DNA from: Candidatus Uhrbacteria bacterium
GTDB taxonomy: Bacteria; Patescibacteriota; Patescibacteriia; CAIXNZ01
Assembly: GCA_011046145.1 (NCBI GenBank)
Contig: DSBA01000081.1
Span: forward strand, 1 to 10,845
DNA length: 10,845 nucleotides
Reading direction: 5' to 3'
Positions 1-5,779 of the stretch are shown in pieces. The translations under genes were made by a program, and so were the position numbers. Each line of letters begins with the position of its first letter. Within the stretch, counting starts at the first letter, position 1. The notes beneath the pieces were generated by a model. That model did no database searches and had not been told where the DNA came from. It saw only the letters and a program-made list of their open reading frames with translations.

Positions 1-100
1 ACAAAAAACTGCTGGGGGCCTCAATGCGCTAGTGCGTATGGTTTATTTGGAGCATTGTTTGGGGCGCTTAGTTCGGCCCCCAGATCCCAGGGAGGGGTGA
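1..100 (+). other. Possible 3' end of an upstream gene (frame unclear)
   Basis: Two plus-strand frames are open from the window edge. One ends at the TGA at 98-100 (tail PPDPREG), the other at the TAG at 109-111 (tail SQGGVKND). Neither tail belongs to a family I recognise, and both could be chance openings in GC-richer DNA. A 9-bp perfect inverted repeat (CTGGGGGCC at 12-20, GGCCCCCAG at 75-83) encloses a second arm pair (CAATGC at 22-27, GCATTG at 52-57), so a structured RNA is an equally good reading. The sequence left of the window is needed to decide. Confidence 0.2.
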
Positions 101-103
101 AAA

Positions 104-229
104 ATGATTAGAGCGTTGATTTTAAAAAAAGTTGTAGCGGGCATAGCCCGCAAGATAAAACCAGCTGTTTGTGAGCGGCTGGTTAAATGCCGTCCCGCAA
201 TATGCGGGGCGGGAGTTTATTCAAGATGA
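104..229 (+). CDS. Possible small basic protein, 41 aa, unknown function
   Basis: The ATG at 104 is preceded at six bases by GGAGGGG (91-97), which would be a strong ribosome-binding site. The frame runs to the TGA at 227. It would encode a 41-residue basic protein starting MIRALILKKVVAGIARKIKP, with three cysteines in its second half, resembling no family I know. Against it being a gene: no other confident gene here uses a Shine-Dalgarno site, and the same bases form three hairpins (137-151, 159-184, 193-214) that could instead be RNA structure, terminators or REP-like repeats. A chance ORF over structured DNA is a serious alternative. Confidence 0.3.
   Translation: MIRALILKKVVAGIARKIKPAVCERLVKCRPAICGAGVYSR
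124..151 (-). terminator. Putative intrinsic terminator downstream of holA
   Basis: Read on the minus strand, GCGGGC-TAT-GCCCGC (151-137) is a 6-bp stem with a 3-base loop, followed six bases later by seven T (130-124). It is the last of four consecutive hairpins after holA (238-256, 193-214, 159-184, 137-151). The gap between stem and T-run makes it weaker than a canonical terminator. The stem at 159-184 (AACCAGC/GCTGGTT) is followed by TTTT and could serve as an earlier stop. Confidence 0.45.
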
Positions 230-244
230 TGGATGCGGCGCAGG

Positions 245-1216
245 TTATATCTGCGCGATCAGCAGATCAAAAAGCAGCCTTGGTTTAGTGGTGCTGGTTT
301 TAATTTTAAAATCAATGCCAAGCAGCGCCTGATAAATTAATTTTAGTTGTTCAAACGTAAAATTTCTTGCTTGCTGTAAAGCTTTTTGAGCGACAAAAGG
401 ATGGATTTTTAGTTCTTTGGTGGCGTTGTCTTTAGTGAGGCTGGGATTGTTTTTTTGTAGGTCTTTAATTAAAAGCAAAATTCTGAATTGGCGAATAAGC
501 ATGGAAAGCAAATACATTTTGTCAGCTTCCAGATTAAACTGGTCAGACATGAGTTTTAGGGCCAGTTTTTTATTTTTATTGCCAATGGCATCTACAAGAT
601 TAAAGATATTGTCATCAAATTTGTTTTTAACCAGACTTTCAATGTCAGCGATTATGATCTGTTTTTGGGAGCAATAATTAATAAGCTTTTCTATTTCGTT
701 TGACATTTGCCAAAGGTCATTGCCAACTGAGGCAGCCAGAAAATTAATAGCCTGGTTGTTAATTTTTCCGCCCCGGCTTTCAACTTCTTTTTTAAGCCAG
801 CTATTAAGCTCGCTTGGCTTTAAGGGTATAAATTCTTGTGCTAGTTTTTCTTGGGTCAGGCGGTTCCAAAGAGCATTTTTGCTTTTTGATTTGGCCTGGC
901 CTGAATTTTCCCAAAAAACTAAAATATTGTCTTTTTCAGCATCTTGGCCAGCTTGATCTAAAAGTTCAACAATTTTTTTCTGTATTTCTTTAGATTTGTT
1001 TTCTGAAATCAAGTTTTTAATAATTATCATTCTTTTGCGTGCCAAAAAAGGCGAGGCTTTGACCTGTTGGCTAAATTCTTCAAACTTAAGCTTGGCACCG
1101 TCCAAAATGGTTAGGTTCATACCAGTAGAATCTACCTCTTTAATGAATTTATTTTTAATTTGATTTAACTTTTGGGTAGATCTATAAGTATCTTCGCCGC
1201 AAAGAAATATTATCAT
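245..1216 (-). CDS. holA: DNA polymerase III subunit delta (clamp-loader subunit)
   Basis: The delta subunit of the replicative clamp loader opens the beta sliding clamp and hands it to primed DNA, acting with delta-prime and the gamma/tau ATPase. The product is 323 aa (E. coli delta is about 343). It opens MIIFLCGEDTYRS, the typical start of delta proteins: an AAA+-like fold without a working P-loop. It continues with SPFLARKRMIIIKN, a FIPLKPSELNSWLKKE linker into the lid domain, and a helical C-terminal collar region (MLIRQFRILLLIKDL). I chose the ATG at 1214-1216 because homologues begin MIIF; an upstream TTG (1229-1231) would only add five residues. There is no Shine-Dalgarno motif. The stop lies in the loop of a hairpin (238-256). 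A diverged copy of its first 26 codons lies upstream at 1343-1423. Confidence 0.93.
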   Translation of the reverse strand: MIIFLCGEDTYRSTQKLNQIKNKFIKEVDSTGMNLTILDGAKLKFEEFSQQVKASPFLARKRMIIIKNLISENKSKEIQKKIVELLDQAGQDAEKDNILVFWENSGQAKSKSKNALWNRLTQEKLAQEFIPLKPSELNSWLKKEVESRGGKINNQAINFLAASVGNDLWQMSNEIEKLINYCSQKQIIIADIESLVKNKFDDNIFNLVDAIGNKNKKLALKLMSDQFNLEADKMYLLSMLIRQFRILLLIKDLQKNNPSLTKDNATKELKIHPFVAQKALQQARNFTFEQLKLIYQALLGIDFKIKTSTTKPRLLFDLLIAQI

Positions 1217-1234
1217 AAATTTAATAAGCAATCA

Positions 1235-1342
1235 CCAATAATCAATAATCAAACAAATCCTAAATACTAATAACTAATAACCAAATTTGAATTTAATTAT
1301 TATTTATTAGATATTGTTTGGTTATTGGAATTTGATTATTGG
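1235..1342. repeat. AT-rich nested imperfect palindrome
   Basis: Paired arms seen directly: CCAATAATC (1235-1243) with GATTATTGG (1334-1342), AATAATCAAA (1244-1253) with TTTGATTATT (1331-1340), and AATAACCAAA (1276-1285) with TTTGGTTATT (1317-1326). The block sits exactly between the start of holA and the end of a second, truncated holA start. It contains no ORF of interest. Such ATTGGTTATTGG-type motifs behave like short intergenic repeats or MITE remnants; that is inference. Confidence 0.6.
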
Positions 1343-1423
1343 TTATTTTTTAAATTTGTTTTTAATTTGTTGGAGTTTCTGGTTTGATCTGTAGGTGCCT
1401 TCTCCGTATAAGAAAATGATCAT
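1343..1423 (-). pseudogene. Stub of a second holA start (first 26 codons)
   Basis: The minus strand from the ATG at 1421-1423 encodes MIIFLYGEGTYRSNQKLQQ and continues to a TAA at 1343-1345. Aligned without gaps to the first 26 residues of the intact delta subunit, 21 are identical. Most codon differences are synonymous (for example ATA/ATC, TTT/TTC, GGC/GGA, TAT/TAC). That means the two copies diverged while both were under protein-level selection, so this is not a recent tandem duplication. The similarity stops at the AT-rich palindrome 1235-1342. The likely explanation is the left-over 5' end of a displaced or imported holA allele. A functional 26-aa peptide is possible but has no support. 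Confidence 0.8.
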
Positions 1424-1435
1424 ATAGACTAGATT

Positions 1436-1545
1436 TACAATTTTCAATTCTCAATTTATAATAAATTTTCAATGTTTTAATTTTCAAACATTGATAATTA
1501 AAAATTAAGTATTCAATGAAAATTGCAAATTGGTTATTGGAAATT
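1436..1545. repeat. AT-rich CAATTTTCAAT repeat cluster
   Basis: The stretch repeats CAATTTTCAAT-like units and contains a perfect 8-bp hairpin, CAATGTTT (1470-1477) with AAACATTG (1486-1493). Near its end TTGGTTATTGGAA (1530-1542) exactly repeats 1318-1330, so the holA stub is bracketed by a 13-bp direct repeat. No ORF is supported here. It looks like a degenerate intergenic repeat. Confidence 0.5.
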
Positions 1546-1590
1546 TAAGAGGTATCCTTATTTTATCACAGCATTAAAATTCTGTAAGTA

Positions 1591-1619
1591 TTGACAAAAT
1601 TTCTAAATCGTGCTACAAT
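1591..1619 (+). promoter_or_regulatory. Consensus sigma-70 promoter of an orphan transcript
   Basis: A perfect -35 (TTGACA, 1591-1596) is followed after exactly 17 bases by TACAAT (1614-1619), with the extended -10 dinucleotide TG at 1611-1612. Transcription should start near 1626. With the promoter at 10654-10682 this is one of the two best promoters in the window, yet no plus-strand protein gene lies downstream until 5780, beyond an intrinsic terminator. Confidence 0.8.
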
Positions 1620-1650
1620 AAAAAGTATCGAAATTGGAGGTTTCGATTTT

Positions 1651-1701
1651 GTGTGCAGAGAGCTTTTGCTCTCAAAAATGAGTAGTTCTCTTCGCACTTA
1701 A
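1651..1701 (+). CDS. Possible 16-aa leader peptide inside the orphan RNA
   Basis: A GTG at 1651 begins a short frame, MCRELLLSKMSSSLRT, ending at TAA 1699-1701. GGAGG (1636-1640) lies ten bases upstream, inside a hairpin loop. Runs of three Leu and three Ser codons, alternative hairpins and a following terminator recall amino-acid attenuator leaders. Two other short frames (TTG at 1649, GTG at 1653) also start near, so the frame choice is uncertain. No regulated gene follows. This is a weak call based on architecture only. Confidence 0.25.
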   Translation: MCRELLLSKMSSSLRT

Positions 1702-1710
1702 AATTTATTT

Positions 1711-1736
1711 GTCGGCACAACGTTGCCGGCTTTTTT
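1711..1736 (+). terminator. Intrinsic terminator of the orphan transcript
   Basis: A 7-bp stem with one G-U pair (GTCGGCA, 1711-1717, with TGCCGGC, 1724-1730) and a 6-base loop is followed directly by TTTTTT (1731-1736) and further T-rich sequence. It lies about 85 bases after the predicted start site and works on the plus strand only, since no T-run follows on the other strand. Confidence 0.85.
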
Positions 1737-1762
1737 ATTTTATGCGAATGATGGAATGAAAT

Positions 1763-2287
1763 TTAAATATTCTTTGGATTATTTCGGTCTTCATGCCAAT
1801 TGCCCGGGTTTTGCTGGATGTAATAACGGATATTAATTAATTCTTCTTCATTGCGGATCACTCGGTCATGGAAGGATTTTTGCCATTGGAAATAAATTTG
1901 ATTTTGAATTTTGTTGATTTTACGCGTTACAGATGATTTAAATCCATGAATGATTTTTGGCAGCAACATTTGTGTTTTTTGTAGGGAACGCAGATCTGTG
2001 TTCCCTACGGTGGAATAATCAAAATCATAAAAAATTTCAATAATACCATGCAAATGATTCGGCATTACAATAAATTCATCCGAATGGCAATTTTTGAAAT
2101 GTTCTGGAATTTGCTGCCAAAAATTTTGCGCAATTTTACCAAAATCATTTAATATCATTTTCCCACCCTTAACCTCGCCAAAATAACAGATGCGATTTTT
2201 TGTGCAAATCGTAACATAATAAAATCCAGGCATTGAATAATCATAGCCCTGCCATCTATTTAATTTACGTTCTTTTCCCCCAGTCAT
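1763..2287 (-). CDS. REP-associated tyrosine transposase (RAYT / IS200-like Y1 family)
   Basis: A 174-aa single-domain HUH transposase. These enzymes nick and join single-stranded DNA at hairpins through a catalytic tyrosine. Visible marks: the family opening YSMPGFYYVTICTKNR (17-32), the metal-binding HUH motif MPNHLHG (75-81; H78, H80), and the C-terminal W..SFHDRVIR...INIRYYIQQNPGNW, where Y156 (or Y155) is the likely nucleophile. It appears intact. It lies 24 bases after polA on the same strand with no terminator between, so it may be read from the polA transcript. No second IS200/IS605 protein and no clear element ends are seen, which fits a domesticated RAYT. The loop at residues 94-103 (VGNTDLRSLQ) is encoded by a 28-base palindrome. 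Confidence 0.9.
   Translation of the reverse strand: MTGGKERKLNRWQGYDYSMPGFYYVTICTKNRICYFGEVKGGKMILNDFGKIAQNFWQQIPEHFKNCHSDEFIVMPNHLHGIIEIFYDFDYSTVGNTDLRSLQKTQMLLPKIIHGFKSSVTRKINKIQNQIYFQWQKSFHDRVIRNEEELINIRYYIQQNPGNWHEDRNNPKNI
1981..2008. repeat. REP-like palindrome inside the transposase gene
   Basis: GTAGGGAAC (1981-1989) and GTTCCCTAC (2000-2008) are perfect 9-base arms around the self-complementary CAGATCTG (1991-1998). One G/T mismatch (1990/1999) is the only break in 28 bases. It is read in frame as residues 94-103, in a variable loop after the HUH motif. GTAGGG...CCCTAC hairpins resemble the REP-type substrates of this transposase family; that link is inference. Confidence 0.75.
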
Positions 2288-2311
2288 TTTGTTTTAGTTT
2301 TTAAGAGATTT

Positions 2312-5068
2312 TTAGGATAAAGGAATTAATTCACCCCAATTCTCGCCGACTTCCAAATCAGCCTTAATCGGGCATTTGAATTTATAAATTGTTTCCATTT
2401 CTTCTTTAACAAAATCAGCGACTTTGGCAGTTTCTTTTTCCGGCGCTTCAAAAACCAGCTCGTCATGAACTTGTAAAATCATTTTTGAATTGGGACTGAT
2501 TTGGGGTAATTTGGCATGAATTTTTATCATGGCCATTTTAATTAAATCAGCGGCAGTGCCTTGAATCGGCATGTTAATGGCCATGCGCTCGGCTGCGGCC
2601 GCGATATGCGGCACGCCAGAGTGAATATCTGGCAAATAACGTTTACGGCCAAAATATGTTTCTACATAACCTTTTTCATAAGCCTGATTTTTGATTTTTT
2701 GAATATATTTTTTAATAGCTGGAAAAGCCTGAAAATATTTATCAATAAATTCCTTGGCTTGTTCCAGGGGAATGCCTGTTCTTTGGCTGACGCCTTTAGC
2801 GCCCATGCCGTACATAATGCCAAAATTGATTTCTTTGGCTGATCGCCTTAATTCTTTATCAACTTGTTCTGGCTTTAAACCATGAATTTTAGCCGCAGTA
2901 ATAGTATGGATATCCTGATTTTCCTTAAATGCTTTGATCATGTTTTGGTCATTAGCCAAAGAAGCTACAATGCGCAATTCAATTTGGGAATAATCAGCCG
3001 CCACTAGCTTATAACCCTTTTCTGCGATAAAAGCTTTACGCACTTCGCGACCCAAAGCAGTTTTAATCGGGATATTTTGCAAATTAGGATTTGATGAAGA
3101 TAGTCTGCCAGTGGCAGCAATGGTTTGGTTAAAGCTGGTGTGCACCCTTTGGGTTTGCGGCTCAATCAGTTTTGGCAAGGCTTCAATGTAAGTGGAGTTT
3201 AATTTGCTTAATTCGCGGTACTCGGAAATAAAATCAATGATTTTGTGGCTGCCTTTTAATTTTTCCAAAGAGGCGGCGTCAGTGGAAAAGCCGGTTTTGG
3301 TTTTGCCCAAGCCTTTAGTGGAAATTTTTAATTTTTCAAATAAAATTTCTTTGAGCTGAAGCGGTGAAGAGATATTAAATTCCTGGCCAGCCAGCTGGTA
3401 AATTTTTTTAGAAACCCGGTTAATTTGCTTTTGAATCTTTTGGCCTAAAGTTTTAAGGAATTTAGCGTCAATTTTAATCCCGTTTTGCTCCATGGTAATT
3501 AAAACCGGCACTAGCGGCATTTCTATTTCCTCAAATAATTTTATAAACTTTTCACTTTCCAGTTTTTTGCTTAAAACTTGATATAGCTGCCAGGTGTAAT
3601 CAGCATCTTCGCATGAATATTCAGCTAGTTTTGGCAAAGGGACCTGGGTAATGGGCAGTTTTTTATTATTAGTTAAATCAGCGTAAGAAATCATTTGATG
3701 TTTTAGCTCTGTAAAAGCTAAATTATCAAGGTTATGCGCCCGCGTGCCAGGATTTAACAAATAAGAAGCAATCATGGTGTCAAAATAAAGATTTTTTACT
3801 GGAATGCCATTATTTAAAAGCATTTCAGCGTCAAATTTAAGGTTATGGCCTATTTTAGAGATTTTTTGATTGGTAAAAATTGGCTCTATTTTTTTGAGCC
3901 AGGCTTGGTTAATTTTAATATCCTCAAAAAGCCCCTCGCCTTTAATTTGCGCGATTGGCAAATAATAAGCAATACCAGCTTGCCAGCAAAAACTAATGCC
4001 TAAAAGTTTGGCGTTAAAAGGATTTAAGCCGGTTGTTTCTGTGTCAAAAGTAAATTGTTTTTGCTGGGTTAATTTTTTGATTAATTTATCTAATTCTTGG
4101 TCGCTTTGAATTAACTTGTATTCTGTCTTGGTTGGCAAAACTCCGGTGTTTTGCTTGCTCAAGGGGACTGATTCGGGTTGCTTTGTTGCTGACGCAGGCA
4201 ATTTATTTAATAAGCTTTTGAACTGATATTCTTGAAAAAGGTTAATTAGCCCTTGTTTATCATAAGGCTGTATTTTTGCTTCAGCTAGTTTAAATTTAAC
4301 TGGCGCGTCTAAAACAATAGTTGCTAAATTTTTGCTTAAAAAAGCTTTTTCCTTATTTTTTTGCAATTTTTCCCGCACAGAATCTTTGATTTTTGGCGAA
4401 TCAATATTTTTATATAAATTGGCCAGTGTTTTAAATTCTTTAAGCAGCCCAATTGCTGTTTTTTCTCCAATGCCAGCCACGCCCGGAATATTGTCAGACG
4501 GATCGCCTTTTAAAGCTTTGAAATCAATTAATTGGTTTGGCTTTAAACCATCATAATGTTGCTTAACATTTTTTTCGTCGTAAATAATGGTGTCTGAAAG
4601 TCCGCGTTTTAAAGAATAGACTTTGGTATTATCATCAACCAGTTGCAAAGTGTCCAAGTCGCCGGTGACAATAATGGTTTCAATTTCAGGCTGATTAACT
4701 TCTGGCAAGTGGCAGATAGTGCCAATTGCATCATCAGCTTCATAATTGTCAATTTCATAAATCGGCACTTTAAATAATTTTAAAATTTCTTTAATTTTAG
4801 GAATTTGGTCATAAAGCTCCTGCGGCGCTTTGACGCGGGTGGCTTTGTATTCTTTATAAATCTCATCGCGGAAAGTTTTTTTTGCTTTATCAAAAGTTAC
4901 AGCCACATAGTCTGGCCTTATATCCCTTAGCGCTTTTAAAAATATAGTGGTAAAACCATAAACAGCATTAACCAGTTCGCCGTCTTTGGTTTGCAAAGGC
5001 GGCAAAGCATGAAAGGCCCGGTGAACCAGGGCATTGCCGTCAATAATAATAAGTTTTTGGTTAGACAT
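2312..5068 (-). CDS. polA: DNA polymerase I, full length, with both exonucleases
   Basis: Fills gaps and removes RNA primers in repair and lagging-strand maturation. The 918 aa match the full three-domain enzyme (E. coli 928). The 5'-3' exonuclease/FEN domain (about 1-290) has D10, D60, YEADD (109-113), GDLD (136-139), KGDPSDNIPG (188-197) and a helix-hairpin-helix. The proofreading 3'-5' exonuclease (about 315-505) keeps all motifs: DTE (342-344), N409...D413, Y484...D488. The polymerase domain has motif A ADYSQIELR (691-699; D692), motif B RRSAKEINFGIMYGM (741-755) with Phe at the ddNTP-discriminating position, and motif C QVHDE (866-870; D869). Intact proofreading is notable because many bacterial Pol I enzymes have lost it. 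It lies 23 bases after the phosphatase gene, likely as one operon. There is no Shine-Dalgarno motif. Confidence 0.97.
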   Translation of the reverse strand: MSNQKLIIIDGNALVHRAFHALPPLQTKDGELVNAVYGFTTIFLKALRDIRPDYVAVTFDKAKKTFRDEIYKEYKATRVKAPQELYDQIPKIKEILKLFKVPIYEIDNYEADDAIGTICHLPEVNQPEIETIIVTGDLDTLQLVDDNTKVYSLKRGLSDTIIYDEKNVKQHYDGLKPNQLIDFKALKGDPSDNIPGVAGIGEKTAIGLLKEFKTLANLYKNIDSPKIKDSVREKLQKNKEKAFLSKNLATIVLDAPVKFKLAEAKIQPYDKQGLINLFQEYQFKSLLNKLPASATKQPESVPLSKQNTGVLPTKTEYKLIQSDQELDKLIKKLTQQKQFTFDTETTGLNPFNAKLLGISFCWQAGIAYYLPIAQIKGEGLFEDIKINQAWLKKIEPIFTNQKISKIGHNLKFDAEMLLNNGIPVKNLYFDTMIASYLLNPGTRAHNLDNLAFTELKHQMISYADLTNNKKLPITQVPLPKLAEYSCEDADYTWQLYQVLSKKLESEKFIKLFEEIEMPLVPVLITMEQNGIKIDAKFLKTLGQKIQKQINRVSKKIYQLAGQEFNISSPLQLKEILFEKLKISTKGLGKTKTGFSTDAASLEKLKGSHKIIDFISEYRELSKLNSTYIEALPKLIEPQTQRVHTSFNQTIAATGRLSSSNPNLQNIPIKTALGREVRKAFIAEKGYKLVAADYSQIELRIVASLANDQNMIKAFKENQDIHTITAAKIHGLKPEQVDKELRRSAKEINFGIMYGMGAKGVSQRTGIPLEQAKEFIDKYFQAFPAIKKYIQKIKNQAYEKGYVETYFGRKRYLPDIHSGVPHIAAAAERMAINMPIQGTAADLIKMAMIKIHAKLPQISPNSKMILQVHDELVFEAPEKETAKVADFVKEEMETIYKFKCPIKADLEVGENWGELIPLS

Positions 5069-5091
5069 AGGAATTTTTATTGCTTGAAAAA

Positions 5092-5718
5092 TTATTGCAA
5101 AAAATAATTTTGGTTTTTGATATAGCTTTTGTAAATGATTTTTTTAAGTTTTTTATCAATAAAATAAAAACTGGTAATAGATGGTTGAGAACATTTGTAA
5201 CTAATAAATTTTTTAGATATTTTTCCTGTCTCTATATAGCAGAGTAATAATTTAATAGGATCGCCGTGGGAAACAGCGACTATTTCTTCGCCCTGATATT
5301 TTTTGATTATTTCCTTACAAAAGTTCATCATTTGTTTGGTAACTTGGCTGGCTGTTTGCCCCTTTTTTGTTCTGAAATGAAGAGGGTCATTTAAATATTT
5401 TTTCCAGCGCAGGGCAGGATTTTTTTTAATCTGCTCAATGGTATAGCCTTCCCAGTCTGTCTGCCATTCGATCAGCCTTTTATCTGATTTTAATTTGCTA
5501 TCAGGCAGGTATGAGTGAATAATCTTAGCTGTTTGTTTAGTCCGCTGGGTCGGGCTAAAATAAATCTGGGTAATATTTCTTTTCTGTAGAAATTTGCCGA
5601 GTTTTGCCGCTTCTTTTTTAGCCTGTTTGGTTAATAAAAAACCAGGCAATAAGCCTTTAACAATATGTTTGGGATTATTTGTCTTGCCATGACGGATAAA
5701 ATGAATTATTGTTTTCAT
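5092..5718 (-). CDS. Histidine phosphatase family protein (phosphoglycerate-mutase-like)
   Basis: A 208-aa histidine phosphatase, which transfers phosphate through a phosphohistidine. Catalytic marks: RHG (9-11; H10 nucleophile), SPTQRTKQTA (55-64; R59), E84 in LIEW as the likely proton donor, and SHGDP (150-154; H151). The family includes phosphoglycerate mutase, cobalamin/alpha-ribazole phosphatase and general phosphomonoesterases. Nothing here fixes the substrate, and glycolytic mutase is unlikely given the size and the missing long insertions. It leads the operon with polA. Its own promoter, an extended -10 at 5725-5733, ends six bases before the ATG, suggesting a leaderless message. Confidence 0.88.
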   Translation of the reverse strand: MKTIIHFIRHGKTNNPKHIVKGLLPGFLLTKQAKKEAAKLGKFLQKRNITQIYFSPTQRTKQTAKIIHSYLPDSKLKSDKRLIEWQTDWEGYTIEQIKKNPALRWKKYLNDPLHFRTKKGQTASQVTKQMMNFCKEIIKKYQGEEIVAVSHGDPIKLLLCYIETGKISKKFISYKCSQPSITSFYFIDKKLKKIIYKSYIKNQNYFLQ

Positions 5719-5724
5719 AATGGT

Positions 5725-5733
5725 ATCTTAGCA
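5725..5733 (-). promoter_or_regulatory. Extended -10 promoter, probably leaderless (phosphatase-polA operon)
   Basis: On the minus strand TGCTAAGAT is an extended -10 (TG, one base, TAAGAT). Six bases separate it from the phosphatase ATG at 5718, so transcription would begin at or next to the start codon. No good -35 is present. Confidence 0.55.
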
Positions 5734-5764
5734 TTTTTTCAGGCTTTTAAAAAGTCTTTATTTT

Positions 5765-5773
5765 TGCTATAAT
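5765..5773 (+). promoter_or_regulatory. Extended -10 promoter, probably leaderless (ATP-grasp gene)
   Basis: TGCTATAAT is a perfect extended -10, with the hexamer at 5768-5773. The ATG is at 5780, six bases later, so the mRNA should start at the initiation codon. The -35 position (TTTTAA, about 5745-5750) is weak, as is usual for extended -10 promoters. Confidence 0.7.
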
Positions 5774-5779
5774 TCAAAC

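Larger units (their letters stand above)
1626..1736 (+). ncRNA. Candidate structured small RNA or orphan leader, ~110 nt
   Basis: The predicted transcript runs from near 1626 to the T-run at 1731-1736. A 7-bp stem, ATCGAAA (1627-1633) with TTTCGAT (1641-1647), displays TTGGAGG in its loop. Next, GAGAGC (1658-1663) can pair with GCTCTC (1668-1673) or, with one G-U, with GTTCTC (1685-1690). A third option pairs GTGCAGAGA (1653-1661) with TCTCT plus GCAC (1687-1697) across a short bulge. These folds exclude one another, which is typical of leaders that switch. It matches no RNA family I know (not SRP, 6S, tmRNA, RNase P or 5S). It could be a free sRNA, a dual-function RNA, or a leader whose operon was lost. 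Confidence 0.55.

Noticed and set aside
10..100. On the minus strand a short frame ends YALAH before TGA and is flanked by CTGGGGGCC/GGCCCCCAG, resembling the tag region of a tmRNA.
   Set aside because: No tmRNA 5' or 3' tRNA-like domain is visible in the adjacent sequence, and tags normally end ALAA or a close variant. Probably coincidence.
1217..1231. Five-residue extension of HolA from an upstream TTG codon.
   Set aside because: Family members and the upstream stub both begin MIIF; the ATG at 1214-1216 is the better start.
1436..1545. Repeated CAATTTTCAAT units considered as a CRISPR array.
   Set aside because: Units are irregular, AT-only and lack fixed-length unique spacers; no cas gene is nearby.
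2561..2842. Plus-strand open frame of 93 codons opposite polA.
   Set aside because: It lies wholly inside polA, which has clear catalytic motifs; it is an antisense shadow.
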